Notes: a model not told the origin generated them from the sequence alone. Positions 16,089 to 24,899 are shown, counted from the stretch's first letter. The stretch is 48,000 nt of DNA from an uncultured beta proteobacterium (GCA_903928055.1 CAIYPG010000005.1:1-48000); one strand, 5' to 3'. A program made the numbers and translations.

Positions 16089-17114
16089 ATGAAGACAGTT
16101 AACTTCGTGGAAGATTGGGAACAGATTCAGGCGGAATACGCCGCTCTTGGCGACGGTCTGCCGCTGGTGCCGCCGACGCCACAACGGGTGGAGCGGATGC
16201 TCGCAGGATTCGATGCCGACGCGCTGGTTGCCACGCTGGCGCCCTGCTTTGGCGAGGCCACCTGGCGCAGCATCGCCGAAAACGCCGTGATGGCCGGCTG
16301 CCTGCCCGGGTACCTGCCCGTGATCGCAGCCGCGGTGGCCGCCGTCGCAGAAAGCGAATTCAACCTGCTCGGCATCCAGACCACCACCGGCAATGCCGCG
16401 CCGATGATCATCGTCAACGGCCCGATCGCCACCGCCATCAGCATGAATTCCGGCGCCAATGCGCTCGGCCCCGGCAATCGCGCCAACGCCACGATCGGCC
16501 GCGCGCTGCGCCTCGTGCTTCAGAACGTCGGCGGTGCAAAACCCGGGGAGATGGACATGGCCACACTGGGACAGCCGGGGAAATACACGTTCTGCCTGTC
16601 GGAGAACGAGGCGCAGAGTCCGTGGCCTGCGCTGCACACAGACCGGGGCTTTGCGAAGGAGCAGAGCGTGGTAACGGTAGTCGGCGCCGAGGGCCTCATC
16701 GAGGTGGTTGACTCGGTCAGCACCGCACCGGAAGACCTGATCCGCACCTACGCGAATTCCATGCTGTTCGCGGGCAGCGTCGGGACTTCGGGGTTGGTGG
16801 GCGCGGGCGAACCACTGCTGCTCATGCCGCCGGACCACGCCGATCTGTTCAATCGTGCTGGCTGGTCGAAGCCGGATATCAAGGCGGCGCTGCATCGCGA
16901 AGCGGAAATGCCGCTGGATCGCCTCTCGCCCGCCGTCGCGGCGCGCATTGCCGATGCACGCACTGCAGCAGGCGAGGACAACACGGCCCCGATCCGCATC
17001 GCCCGCGACCCGGCCGATATCCTCATCATCGTGGCAGGCGGCAGCGGCGTGAAGGCCGCCTACATCCCGACCTGGAGCGGCTCCCGCGCGGTGAGCCGCG
17101 CGCTCAGTTCGTAG
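16089..17114 (+). CDS. Stand-alone paralogue of the UGSC selenoprotein C-terminal domain
   Basis: 341 residues. From residue 8 it follows the C-terminal domains of the proteins at 18306 and 27705 almost without gaps. Shared blocks are DGLPLVPPTPQRVERM, ENAVMAG, FNLLGIQTTTGNAAP, IVNGPIATAISMNSGA, GPGNRANATIGRALRL, NVGGAKPGEMD, LGQPGKYTFCLSENEAQSPWP, and near the end DILIIVAGGSGVKAAYIPTWS. It lacks the UGSC thioredoxin-like half and any selenocysteine codon. No function is established for this domain; the conserved Gly/Asn/Glu blocks look like an enzyme active site. It ends six bases from a converging Bug gene. No ribosome site is apparent before ATG 16089. Confidence 0.8.
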   Translation: MKTVNFVEDWEQIQAEYAALGDGLPLVPPTPQRVERMLAGFDADALVATLAPCFGEATWRSIAENAVMAGCLPGYLPVIAAAVAAVAESEFNLLGIQTTTGNAAPMIIVNGPIATAISMNSGANALGPGNRANATIGRALRLVLQNVGGAKPGEMDMATLGQPGKYTFCLSENEAQSPWPALHTDRGFAKEQSVVTVVGAEGLIEVVDSVSTAPEDLIRTYANSMLFAGSVGTSGLVGAGEPLLLMPPDHADLFNRAGWSKPDIKAALHREAEMPLDRLSPAVAARIADARTAAGEDNTAPIRIARDPADILIIVAGGSGVKAAYIPTWSGSRAVSRALSS

Positions 17115-17120
17115 CGGGAA

Positions 17121-18110
17121 TTATTCGCCGACGATGCCCAGGTCGGTGATGAGCTTGCCCCAGATGGCGCGCTCCGACTGCAGGAAAGCCGCGAGCTGCT
17201 CGGGGGTGCCGCCGACAATGTCGAGTCCCTGCCTTTCCATCTGGGCGCGGAAAGACGGCTTGTTGATCGCCGTGTTGGCCGCCGCATTCATGCGCGTGAC
17301 GATGTCCTGCGGCAGCTTCGCCGGCGCCATCAGCGACCAGAACGTATAGGTGGTGAAACCGTTCAGCCCGGCCTCTGAAAACGTCGGCACATCAGGCAGT
17401 GCCGGCACGCGCTTGTCGGATGAAATCGCGAGGATGCGCAGCTTGCCGGCGCGGACCTGCTCGGAAAGTTGCAGCGGATGGCCGAAGGTGAGGTGTATCT
17501 GGCCCGACAGCAGGTCAGTCAGCGCCGGCCCCGTTCCCTTGTACGGCACGTGCACAAGCTGGATGCCCGCCATGTGCTCGAACAGTTCTCCTGCCAGGTG
17601 GCTGCCCGTGCCAATGCCCGCGCTGCTGTAATTCAGGCTGTCGGGTTTTGATTTCGCCAGCGCGATGAATTCGCGCAGTGTCCTGGCTGGCACCTGCGGA
17701 TTGACGTACATCGCCAGGCCGTTGCGCGTGAGGTTCACCACCGGCGTGAAATCCTTCACCGGGTCATAGGACAGCGCCTTGCCGGCGTTCTTTGCAAGGA
17801 AGGGTGCAGACACCATGCTGCCGGCGGCGCCGAACAGGAAGGAATAGCCATCAGCGGGCGAGCGGGCCACCGATTCGGAGCCAAGGGCACCACCGGCGCC
17901 GGGTTTGTAGTCGATGAGCACCGGCTGCCCGAGCTCCGGGGAGAGCAGGTCCACAATGGGCCGGGTGACCACATCGCCAATGCCGCCCGCGGCAAACGGC
18001 ATGACGATGCGCACCGGTTTGGTCGGCCAGTTCTGCGCCAGGGTCGATGGCGACGCCAATACAATTGCGGCACCGGCTAGCGCATACAGGGCTTTACGGA
18101 CTCTGGACAT
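17121..18110 (-). CDS. Bug/TTT periplasmic solute receptor downstream of the UGSC selenoprotein gene
   Basis: 329 residues from ATG 18110, chosen because GGAGGA lies about five bases upstream and a clean signal peptide follows (cleavage after TLA at 23-25). Mature start QNWPTKPVRIVMPFAAGGIGDVVTR. Family blocks are IDYKPGAGGALGSESVARSPADGY, NYSSAGIGTGSHLAGELFEHM, VHVPYKGTGPALTDLLSGQI, and GKLRILAISSDKRVPALPDVPT. It is transcribed in the same direction as the selenoprotein gene, 195 bases downstream, with an extragenic repeat between. It may deliver the ligand for the selenoprotein pathway. No permease genes adjoin. Confidence 0.95.
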   Translation of the reverse strand: MSRVRKALYALAGAAIVLASPSTLAQNWPTKPVRIVMPFAAGGIGDVVTRPIVDLLSPELGQPVLIDYKPGAGGALGSESVARSPADGYSFLFGAAGSMVSAPFLAKNAGKALSYDPVKDFTPVVNLTRNGLAMYVNPQVPARTLREFIALAKSKPDSLNYSSAGIGTGSHLAGELFEHMAGIQLVHVPYKGTGPALTDLLSGQIHLTFGHPLQLSEQVRAGKLRILAISSDKRVPALPDVPTFSEAGLNGFTTYTFWSLMAPAKLPQDIVTRMNAAANTAINKPSFRAQMERQGLDIVGGTPEQLAAFLQSERAIWGKLITDLGIVGE

Positions 18111-18145
18111 TGCTCCTCCCTTGTTTCGCGAACTGCGCTCGAAAC

Positions 18146-18238
18146 CGTCATTCCGGACGCGCAAGGCACGAGCCGGAATCCAGCGGCTTTTCACGATTGA
18201 AGCAAAGTCACTGGATTCCCGCTTTCGCGGGAACGACG
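18146..18238. repeat. Extragenic palindromic element (CGTCATTCC type)
   Basis: A left half CGTCATTCCGG...GCCGGAATCCAG (18146-18183) faces a right half CTGGATTCCCGC...GCGGGAACGACG (18211-18238), so the whole unit is a long imperfect inverted repeat. The sequence class is common between genes in beta- and gammaproteobacteria. It lies between the selenoprotein stop and the Bug start and may stabilise or separate the two messages. Confidence 0.88.
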
Positions 18239-18305
18239 TCCGTGAACCCTGTCGTTTTTCAAAGGCAGCCCATTCATTACGGGTCTTGTTCCGCCCCACC
18301 CCGTC

Positions 18306-19946
18306 CTACTTGAAATCCTCCGGCGTCCACGGCGTGCCATCGGGCTTCAGCACGGGCTTGGTCACCGAGCGGGTCGAACCGAAGCTCGGCACATACATGG
18401 AATGCTTGCCCGTGCCTCCGGCCACCACCACCATCACATCCTCCCAGCGCTGCGCCAGCGGCACCATGGCATCGCTCGGGTGCCGGTCCTTGAAGCGCTT
18501 GGGCAGGTAGCGCGTCAACCGGCGCTCGATCTGCTCATGGGAAAAATACGTGAGGGGAATGCGCGCCTCCTCGTAGATCGCGCGCTTGACGTCATCCTTG
18601 GAGAACCCCTCCTTGGCAATCGTCCCGGCATGCTCGGGCCCGAGGATCAGCATGGGCTCACCGGGATGGTTGACGTTATTCTGCCCCGTCTCGGTGATGG
18701 TATGGAAGCACATGAGCAGCACACCGCCCGCAGTGGTGCTGTCGTGGTCATTGATGTTGTGCGGCGCCTCGCTGCCCGTCATCGTCACCGTCGTCACGCC
18801 GGCGCCGAAGCCGCGGTCTGCCGCCAGCGACGGCCACGGACTCTGCGCCTCATTCTCGGCGATGCAATAGGTGTACTTGCCCGGATGTCCCATCGTGGCC
18901 TTGTCCATCTCCACCGGCTTGGCACCGCCGATGTTGAGCAGGATGAGGCGGATGGCGCGTCCGACCACGCCGTTGGCCCATGGACCTGGCCCGAACAGGC
19001 CGCTGCCCGAGTGGATGCCCATTGTTGCAGCCAGCGGACCGTTGACGATCATCAGCGGCGCCACGCAGTGAGTCGTGCCCTGGATGCCGTAGAGGTTGAA
19101 CTGCTCCTCGGCCATGGCCTGCACCGCGGCAATCAGCAACGGCATGTGATACGGCCTTGCACCGGCCATGACGGCGTTGGCAGCGATGAGCTCCACGGTG
19201 GCCACGCCCATTTTCGGCGCCAGCGTTGCCACCACATGGTTGGCGGGGAAACCGGAACCGCGCACCATGGCGGCCACGCGCTCCTCGGTGGGCGGCATGG
19301 CAAGCATGCCGTCGCCCCAGCCCTGGTCCATGAAGAACTGCTGCAGGTCGGCCCACTCGTCCTTGACGTCAACCTCCACCCACAGGCTCCTGGCGAGCTT
19401 TGATTCAACCTGTGCCTTGGGCAACGGGGTGGTCAGCTTGGCGACGATCTCATCGAACACCGCATCGACCTTGGCAAGGACCTGCGGCACCGGCAGCCCG
19501 CCCAGCGGATGCGGCATGATGGCCGTCTGCATGTTCGGCAGGCCAAAAACCTTGGACTGGTTGCGGGCGAGCGCAGTGAAAGGCGCAGTCATCAACAGCA
19601 CCGCAGGAAGACCCAGCTTCTCTGCTTCAACGGAGTCGTGGACACTCCACGACGTGCAGGACCCTCAATCCCCGAAGCCGGTAATGACGACGTCGCAATT
19701 GAGTTTCAGCGCCTGCATCATTTCCGGGGTGGCCGGCACCGAAGCCGCCGTCTTGGAAACGTAGAAACTCTGCGCACCGGGAAAACGCTCGCGCAGGCGC
19801 TGGTCAAGATGCGCCATCACCTTGTCGGCGGGCGGCTTGGTATTGTCGAGGAAGCCGATGCGCAGTCCCGACAGCGACTCTGGCCGCGACACGGGTTTGA
19901 CGCTGCTGGGCGGAAGGGATTGCGCTTCAGGTGAACACAGTTTCAT
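18306..19946 (-). CDS. UGSC-family selenoprotein fused to a C-terminal domain of unknown function (TGA = Sec94)
   Basis: 546 residues if TGA at 19665-19667 is read as selenocysteine. ATG 19946 has GGAGGA eight bases upstream. The N-terminal part (1-165) matches the UGSC family: LSGLRIGFLDNTKPPADKVM, DVVITGFGD, then U94-G-S-C97-TSWSVHDSVEAEKLGLP, and the PHPLGG segment. The reading frame is open on both sides of the TGA with no other stop. A hairpin suited to SECIS function lies 11 bases downstream. Residues 212-546 are a second domain shared with the 27705 protein and the lone 16089 protein (DGMLAMPPT, ENEAQSPWPS, VVVAGGTGKHSMYVPSFG). Sec and Cys spaced by two residues imply thiol/selenol redox chemistry; the substrate is unknown. 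Standard gene calling would split this into 93- and 431-residue pieces. Confidence 0.9.
19635..19667 (-). promoter_or_regulatory. Bacterial SECIS-like hairpin with Sec codon (gene 18306-19946)
   Basis: The Sec codon TGA (19667-19665) is followed after 11 bases by the stem GTCGTGGA (19653-19646), loop GTG (19645-19643) and TCCACGAC (19642-19635). This is a perfect 8-bp stem whose loop starts about 20 bases from the TGA and contains the G and U that SelB needs. The distance fits known bacterial SECIS elements. The same hairpin occurs in the second selenoprotein gene. Confidence 0.85.
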
Positions 19947-20073
19947 GATGCTTCCTCCAATGGGCTTGCTGCGCCGAGTGCCTGCCGTTATTTTTTCGCG
20001 CGAGATTGCGCGTCATCGTCATTGCGATATTACCTTTTTTCACCACCCGCCTGCTCGCAGGAATGAATGCAAC

Positions 20074-21240
20074 TCAATCCGGCAATTGAACATGCTGGGC
20101 GCCGATTTCGGACACCCGGTTGCAGGCGATCTGCGCCATGGTCCGGCTGATCTCGTCCGCGTAGATGTCCAGGGCCCGCTTCGCGCCGGCCTGTCCCGCA
20201 GCGGCAGTTCCGTAAAGCGTGCTGCGACCGATCAGGACCATCTTTGCCCCCAGCGCCAGCGCCTTCACCACGTCGCTGCCCCGGCGCACGCCACTGTCAA
20301 AGATGACGGTGGTGCGGTCACCAACGGCCTTGACAATATCAGGTAGCACATCAATGGGAGCAGGCGCGCCATCGCAATTGCGTCCGCCGTGGTTGGAAAC
20401 AATGACACCGTCAGCGCCGTACTCCAGCGACTTGGAGGCATCGTCCGGATGCAACAGACCCTTGACCAGCAGCTTGCCGGGCCAGATGTCGCGCAGCGCC
20501 TTGAGGTCATCCCAGTTGAGTGAATCGCTGCGGGTGTCCTTGTTGCCGCCGTATGCCGTGGTGATCTTGCCCTTCAATTCCTCGGGGAAATTCACGCGCG
20601 TGGGCATGCCGCCGTTGGCAAGGTATCGGCACAGCGTGCCAAACAGCCAGCGCGGGTGCATCAGCACATCCGTGGTGTTCTTGCTGTTGTAAGTGAAGGG
20701 CACCGAATAACCATTGCGGCGGTTGTATTCACGGTTGCCGGCGACCGCACCATCCACCGTGACCAGCAGTGCCTCGAAGCCTGCGGCAGAGGCGCGCTTC
20801 ACCAACTGGTGTGAAAGCTTGCGATCAGCCCACATGTAGAGCTGCATCCACAAGGTACCGCCGACTTCGCCGGCAATCTTTTCCATGCTGGTAATGGAGC
20901 CGGTGGCAAGTGAAAAGGGAATGCCGGCGGCCTTGGCGGCGCGCGCCAGTTCCAGCTCGCCCTGATACCACATCATTCCCGCTGCGCCCGTTGGTGCAAT
21001 GCCAATGGGCATCCTGTGCGTCTTGCCGAACAGGTTCGTGTCGAGCTTGCGGCCCGAAACATCGACCAGCATGCGCGGCCGCAGCCGGATGCGCTCGAAG
21101 GCCTCGCGATTGTTGCGCAGCGCCACTTCATCCTCGGTGCCGCGGTCCACGAACTCGAACAACCATTTCGGAATGCGGCGCTTGGCCATGTCGCGCAGGT
21201 CGAAAATATTCTGCGCATCGCTGACGTCGGGGTAGAACAT
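20074..21240 (-). CDS. FMN-dependent alpha-hydroxy-acid oxidase/dehydrogenase family (LldD/MftD-like)
   Basis: 388 residues from ATG 21240, preceded by AAGGAGAGAGGA; a longer upstream frame has no family sequence. It is a TIM-barrel flavoprotein: SDAQNIFDLRDMAKRRIPKW at the start, PIGIAPTGAAGMMW, FSLATGSITSMEKIA, WMQLYMWAD, LLVTVDGAVAGNREYN, and the active-site block SNHGGRNCDGAPAPIDVLP with the catalytic histidine. Lactate and mandelate dehydrogenases have HGGRQLD here; the RNCDGAPAP variant resembles the NLDG(T/A)PA of pre-mycofactocin synthase MftD, so the substrate may not be lactate. It lies upstream of the selenoprotein gene on the same strand (127-base gap), suggesting a functional link. 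Confidence 0.88.
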   Translation of the reverse strand: MFYPDVSDAQNIFDLRDMAKRRIPKWLFEFVDRGTEDEVALRNNREAFERIRLRPRMLVDVSGRKLDTNLFGKTHRMPIGIAPTGAAGMMWYQGELELARAAKAAGIPFSLATGSITSMEKIAGEVGGTLWMQLYMWADRKLSHQLVKRASAAGFEALLVTVDGAVAGNREYNRRNGYSVPFTYNSKNTTDVLMHPRWLFGTLCRYLANGGMPTRVNFPEELKGKITTAYGGNKDTRSDSLNWDDLKALRDIWPGKLLVKGLLHPDDASKSLEYGADGVIVSNHGGRNCDGAPAPIDVLPDIVKAVGDRTTVIFDSGVRRGSDVVKALALGAKMVLIGRSTLYGTAAAGQAGAKRALDIYADEISRTMAQIACNRVSEIGAQHVQLPD

Positions 21241-21389
21241 TCCTCTCTCCTTTGTCCGTTGCCTTATTGTTCTGGCCAGTTGCGCACCGGCGGATTTTTT
21301 GATTGCGCCGCTATTTTCGCTCAAGCACGGCTTTCCTGCCTGTTGACGACGGGTTGACAGCCATCTTTGACGCGGTTCAAATGCGCCCC

Positions 21390-22628
21390 ATGAGCGCAAT
21401 CGCCCCGGCTTCCCCCGCACCGGACACCATTCCTGCCATACCCCGTTCTTTCCGTGAGGTCTGGATCGTGTGCTTCGGCCACGCATTGACTCACTGGTAT
21501 CCGGCGACCTTCTACCTGCTGCTGCCGCTGATCGGCAAGGAACTGGACCTGTCCTACAGCCAGATCGGCCTGGTGATGACCTGCCAGGCCGTGGCCGGCG
21601 CCATCTCCAACATTCCCGGCGGCATGTTCGTCGACACCGTGGGACGCAAGGGCCTGCTGATGGGCCTTGCCCTGTTCTGGATCGGTCTTCCCTACCTGAT
21701 GATCGGCTTCACCCACGACTACATGCTGCTGCTCCTGTGCGTCTCGCTGGTCGGCATTGGCAACAATTTGTGGCACCCCTCGGCCATTCCGTCGCTGGCG
21801 GCGCGCTTCCCCGAGCGCAAGGGATTCGTGCTGTCGCTGCATTCCATGGCCGGCAATTTCGGCGACGCCCTGGCGCCCGTGGTGATGGGCGCGCTGCTGG
21901 CCACGCTGACCTGGCGCCAGATCGTGATCTGGAACGTGACACCCGGCCTGGTGATGTCAGTGCTCATCCTGGTGTCACTGGGTGCGGTCGGTTTTTCCAA
22001 TGGCGATCATGCGAAGAAGCGCGAGGGTTCCTTCGCCTCCGGCCTGCGCGAAGTCCTTGCCAACCGCAGGGTCGCGATCATGCTGCTCAGCTCTTTCTTC
22101 CGCTCCATGACGCAGAGCAGCCTGCTGGTGTTCCTGCCGGTATTCCTGGCCTATGAAATGCATTACTCCCCCTTCTGGGTGGGCATGTGCCTGTTCATGC
22201 TGCAGGCGGCGGGCTTCGCAGCCGCTCCTGTGGCCGGTCACCTCTCCGACCGCATGGGCTATCGACGGATAGTTCTCTCCAGCATGGCCATGACGGCCGT
22301 CGTGCTGGTATTCATGGCCGTGGCGGGACGCTCACCTGCCTTCGTATTCTTCATCGCGCTCTTGGGCTTCTTCCTTTACGCCACGCGCGGCGTGATGCAG
22401 GCATGGCTGCTCGACATGACGCCGCCGGCCATGGCGGGGACGAGCATCGGCATGCTGTTCGGCACCTTCGCACTCGGCGGTTCGGTCGGTCCGCTGCTGG
22501 GTGGCATCCTGGCCGACGCCTACGGACTGATGGCCACCTTCTACTTCCTCGCGGGCACCATCGTCATTGCCAATTTCTTCATCTTCCTGATTCCGCCTTC
22601 GCCCGCGAAAGCCGCTGCTTCCGAATAA
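21390..22628 (+). CDS. MFS transporter
   Basis: 412 residues from ATG 21390 (ATG 21381 adds three residues); no clear ribosome site. About twelve membrane helices. SFREVWIVCFGHALTHWYPATFYLLLPLI begins helix 1, and GGMFVDTVGRKGLLMGLAL is the motif A loop. A cytoplasmic loop NGDHAKKREGSFASGLREVL divides the halves, and AGHLSDRMGYRRIVLSS repeats motif A in the second half. The H-x3-HWYPATFYLLLP start is seen in fosmidomycin-resistance-like MFS proteins. The substrate is unknown. It is divergent from the hydroxy-acid oxidase across a 149-base gap that contains TTGACA at 21354-21359. Confidence 0.9.
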   Translation: MSAIAPASPAPDTIPAIPRSFREVWIVCFGHALTHWYPATFYLLLPLIGKELDLSYSQIGLVMTCQAVAGAISNIPGGMFVDTVGRKGLLMGLALFWIGLPYLMIGFTHDYMLLLLCVSLVGIGNNLWHPSAIPSLAARFPERKGFVLSLHSMAGNFGDALAPVVMGALLATLTWRQIVIWNVTPGLVMSVLILVSLGAVGFSNGDHAKKREGSFASGLREVLANRRVAIMLLSSFFRSMTQSSLLVFLPVFLAYEMHYSPFWVGMCLFMLQAAGFAAAPVAGHLSDRMGYRRIVLSSMAMTAVVLVFMAVAGRSPAFVFFIALLGFFLYATRGVMQAWLLDMTPPAMAGTSIGMLFGTFALGGSVGPLLGGILADAYGLMATFYFLAGTIVIANFFIFLIPPSPAKAAASE

Positions 22629-22846
22629 AGGCAGCGCGCTTTGCAGACGAGGCGGCAGGGAAGACAGCACTGAGTGCGTTCAGGTTCAGGCCATGAAACC
22701 GGACTGCGCGGCACCAGATCGGCAAAAGCTGTATACAATAAATTTCAGCAGCAAATGAAGTTCCATTAAAAAAATACGGCCCCAAAACAGGCGCAACACC
22801 GCCCGGCCGGCCGAGCGCACCGCTCGCGAAAATCAAGGAGAGAATC
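22629..22846. promoter_or_regulatory. Promoter region of the crotonase/CoA-transferase/Bug operon
   Basis: 218 bases without a gene. The palindrome TGTATACA (22730-22737) in CTGTATACAATAA resembles operators of FadR/FCD-type GntR regulators, which are often used for organic-acid genes. An AT-rich stretch follows to about 22785. AAGGAGA at 22835-22841 is the ribosome site for the GTG start at 22847. The regulator itself is not in the window. Confidence 0.4.
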
Positions 22847-23638
22847 GTGGAGGAACCATCCGGAGTCCGGGTTGAGGTCAGGGATCACATCGCCGTCGTC
22901 ACGTTTGACCGACCGCCCGTCAACGCCACTTCCAGGGCCATGGTGCTGGCCACCCAGCAGGCCTTCGACAGCTTCAACAACAATCCCGACGTGCGGGTGG
23001 CGATACTGACTGGCGCGGGCAAGACCTTCTGCGCCGGCGCCGACATCAAGAAGCGTTCATCGGACCTGGAAAGCGGTGACGTCCTTCAGCCGGGCGCGCA
23101 TTCAGCGCATTCACGTGCCGGACGCGAAGGCTTCAACTGCATACTGGATTGCGACGTTCCCGTCATCGGTGCGCTCAACGGCCCCGCCATCGGCGCCGGC
23201 CTCGCCTTCCTTGCCTCCTGCGACTACATCATTGCCGCTGACACCGCCTTTGTCGCGCTGGGCGAAATCAATGTCGGACTGCTGGGCGGCGGGCGCCATG
23301 CACAACGCATCTTCGGCACCTTCGGCGCACGTCGCATGATGTACACGGGTGATCGAATTCCCGCCGCCGAGATGTACCGCCGCGGACTGGTGGAGAAGCT
23401 CGTACCTGCAGACAAGCTGATGGAAGAGGCCATGGCCATGGCCCGCACAGTCGCCGAGAAGAGCCCGATCGCCATCAAGCTGGCCAAGCGCGCCATGAAC
23501 GCCATCGAGTTCATGACGCTGCGCGACGGCTACCGGTTCGAGCAGACCATGACTGCGGAATTGACGCACACCGAGGACGCCAAGGAAGCGGCGGCAGCCT
23601 TCGTCCAGAAGCGCAAGCCGAACTTCAAGGGGAGGTAG
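22847..23638 (+). CDS. Enoyl-CoA hydratase/isomerase (crotonase) family protein
   Basis: 263 residues from GTG 22847, six bases after AAGGAG. It has crotonase-fold signatures: TFDRPPVNATS, the first oxyanion loop FCAGADIK (61-68), NGPAIGAGLAFLASCD (111-126) and VALGEINVGLLGG. Of the two hydratase glutamates, Glu140 (Glu164 in rat hydratase) is present, but the Glu144 position is Ala120. Water addition by the classical mechanism is unlikely; isomerisation, hydrolysis or decarboxylation of an acyl-CoA remain possible. The next gene, a CoA transferase, starts four bases after the stop, so the two act in one pathway. Confidence 0.88.
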   Translation: MEEPSGVRVEVRDHIAVVTFDRPPVNATSRAMVLATQQAFDSFNNNPDVRVAILTGAGKTFCAGADIKKRSSDLESGDVLQPGAHSAHSRAGREGFNCILDCDVPVIGALNGPAIGAGLAFLASCDYIIAADTAFVALGEINVGLLGGGRHAQRIFGTFGARRMMYTGDRIPAAEMYRRGLVEKLVPADKLMEEAMAMARTVAEKSPIAIKLAKRAMNAIEFMTLRDGYRFEQTMTAELTHTEDAKEAAAAFVQKRKPNFKGR

Positions 23639-23641
23639 GCG

Positions 23642-24886
23642 GTGAACGACAAGCAAGCTTCAGCCCCGACACAGCCACTCAGCCATGTGCGGGTGCTTGA
23701 CCTCAGCCGCGTACTCGCCGGACCATGGGCCACGCAGAATCTTGCCGACCTCGGCGCTGAGGTCATCAAGGTCGAGCGTCCCGGGTCGGGGGATGACACG
23801 CGCTCCTGGGGGCCTCCCTACCTGAAGGACGCCGAGGGAAAAACCACCACCGAGGCCGCCTATTTCCTGGGCATCAACCGGTCCAAGCGCTCGATCACCA
23901 TCGACATCTCGCAGCCACGTGGTCAGGAATTGATACGCCGCATGGCGGAACAATCAGACGTCGTCGTCGAGAACTACAAGGTCGGCACGCTGGCAAGGTA
24001 CGGGCTGGATTACGAGTCAATGCGCAAGATCAATCCGCGCATCATCTACTGCTCCATCACCGGATTCGGCCAGGACGGCCCCTATGCTGACCGGCCCGCC
24101 TATGACTTCCTGATCCAGGGCATGAGCGGGCTGATGAGCATCACCGGCGAGCGCGCTGATCGCCCCGGTGGAGGCCCCATGAAGGTCGGAATCCCCATCG
24201 CCGACCTGATGACCGGGCTGTACGCTGCGATCGCGATACTTGGCGCACTCAGCCATCGGGACAAGACCGGTGTCGGCCAGAACATCGACCTCGCCCTGCT
24301 CGACGTCCAGATCGCCGTCATGACCGGACGCAATCTGGGGTACTTCGTCACCGGCCAGATCCCACAGGCAAACGGCAACGAGCATCCCAATATCGTGCCC
24401 CAGACCGTGTTCCCCTGCCGCGACGGTCACCTCATTCTCGTCGTCGGCAACGACTCGCAGTTCGCCAAACTGTGCGAAGTGCTGGGCTGCCCGGACATGG
24501 CGGCCGATCCGCGCTTCGCCACCAATCCGCAGCGCGTGGTGAATCGCGACGAGCTCAATGCACGGGTCATCGAGCGTCTGATGTCAAACGACCGCGCCCA
24601 CTGGATCACGCTGCTCGAAACCGCAGGCGTTCCTTGCGGACCGATCAACACCGTCGCGCAGGTGTTCGACGATCCCCAGGTGCGCCATCGCGGATTGAAA
24701 ATGCACATGACCCACCCGCTCGCCGGCCAAGTTCCGCTGGTGGCCAATCCCATCAAGTACTCGGCCACACCCATCACGTATCGCAGTGCCCCGCCCACTC
24801 TGGGCCAGCATACCGATGCGATTCTCGGCGGCCTGGGTTTGCCCGCGGCTGAAATTGCAGAACTTCGTCAATTGAAAATCATTTGA
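23642..24886 (+). CDS. Class III CoA transferase (CaiB/BaiF family)
   Basis: 414 residues from GTG 23642. The family start LSHVRVLDLSRVLAGPWATQNLADLGAEVIKVERP is clear, followed by the catalytic aspartate Asp155 in RPAYDFLIQGMSGLMSITG and the small-domain segment CRDGHLILVVGNDSQF. It moves CoA between two carboxylates through a mixed anhydride on the aspartate. Length is normal. It is placed between the crotonase-like gene and a Bug receptor gene 13 bases downstream, a common layout in Burkholderiales for import followed by CoA activation of an organic acid. The specific acid is not evident. Confidence 0.93.
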   Translation: MNDKQASAPTQPLSHVRVLDLSRVLAGPWATQNLADLGAEVIKVERPGSGDDTRSWGPPYLKDAEGKTTTEAAYFLGINRSKRSITIDISQPRGQELIRRMAEQSDVVVENYKVGTLARYGLDYESMRKINPRIIYCSITGFGQDGPYADRPAYDFLIQGMSGLMSITGERADRPGGGPMKVGIPIADLMTGLYAAIAILGALSHRDKTGVGQNIDLALLDVQIAVMTGRNLGYFVTGQIPQANGNEHPNIVPQTVFPCRDGHLILVVGNDSQFAKLCEVLGCPDMAADPRFATNPQRVVNRDELNARVIERLMSNDRAHWITLLETAGVPCGPINTVAQVFDDPQVRHRGLKMHMTHPLAGQVPLVANPIKYSATPITYRSAPPTLGQHTDAILGGLGLPAAEIAELRQLKII

Positions 24887-24899
24887 TCCGGAGGAAATC

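Noticed and set aside
18111..18299. 63-residue N-terminal extension of the Bug gene at 17121
   Set aside because: It runs through an extragenic repeat; the signal peptide and GGAGGA support ATG 18110.
18306..19946. Treating this locus as two genes or a nonsense-mutated pseudogene
   Set aside because: Both sides of the TGA are intact, the motif U-G-S-C matches a known selenoprotein family, and a paralogue has TGA at the same codon with the same hairpin.
21241..21486. 82-residue N-terminal extension of the hydroxy-acid oxidase
   Set aside because: The extension is Arg-rich with no family sequence; AAGGAG and the family start MFYPDVSDAQN support ATG 21240.
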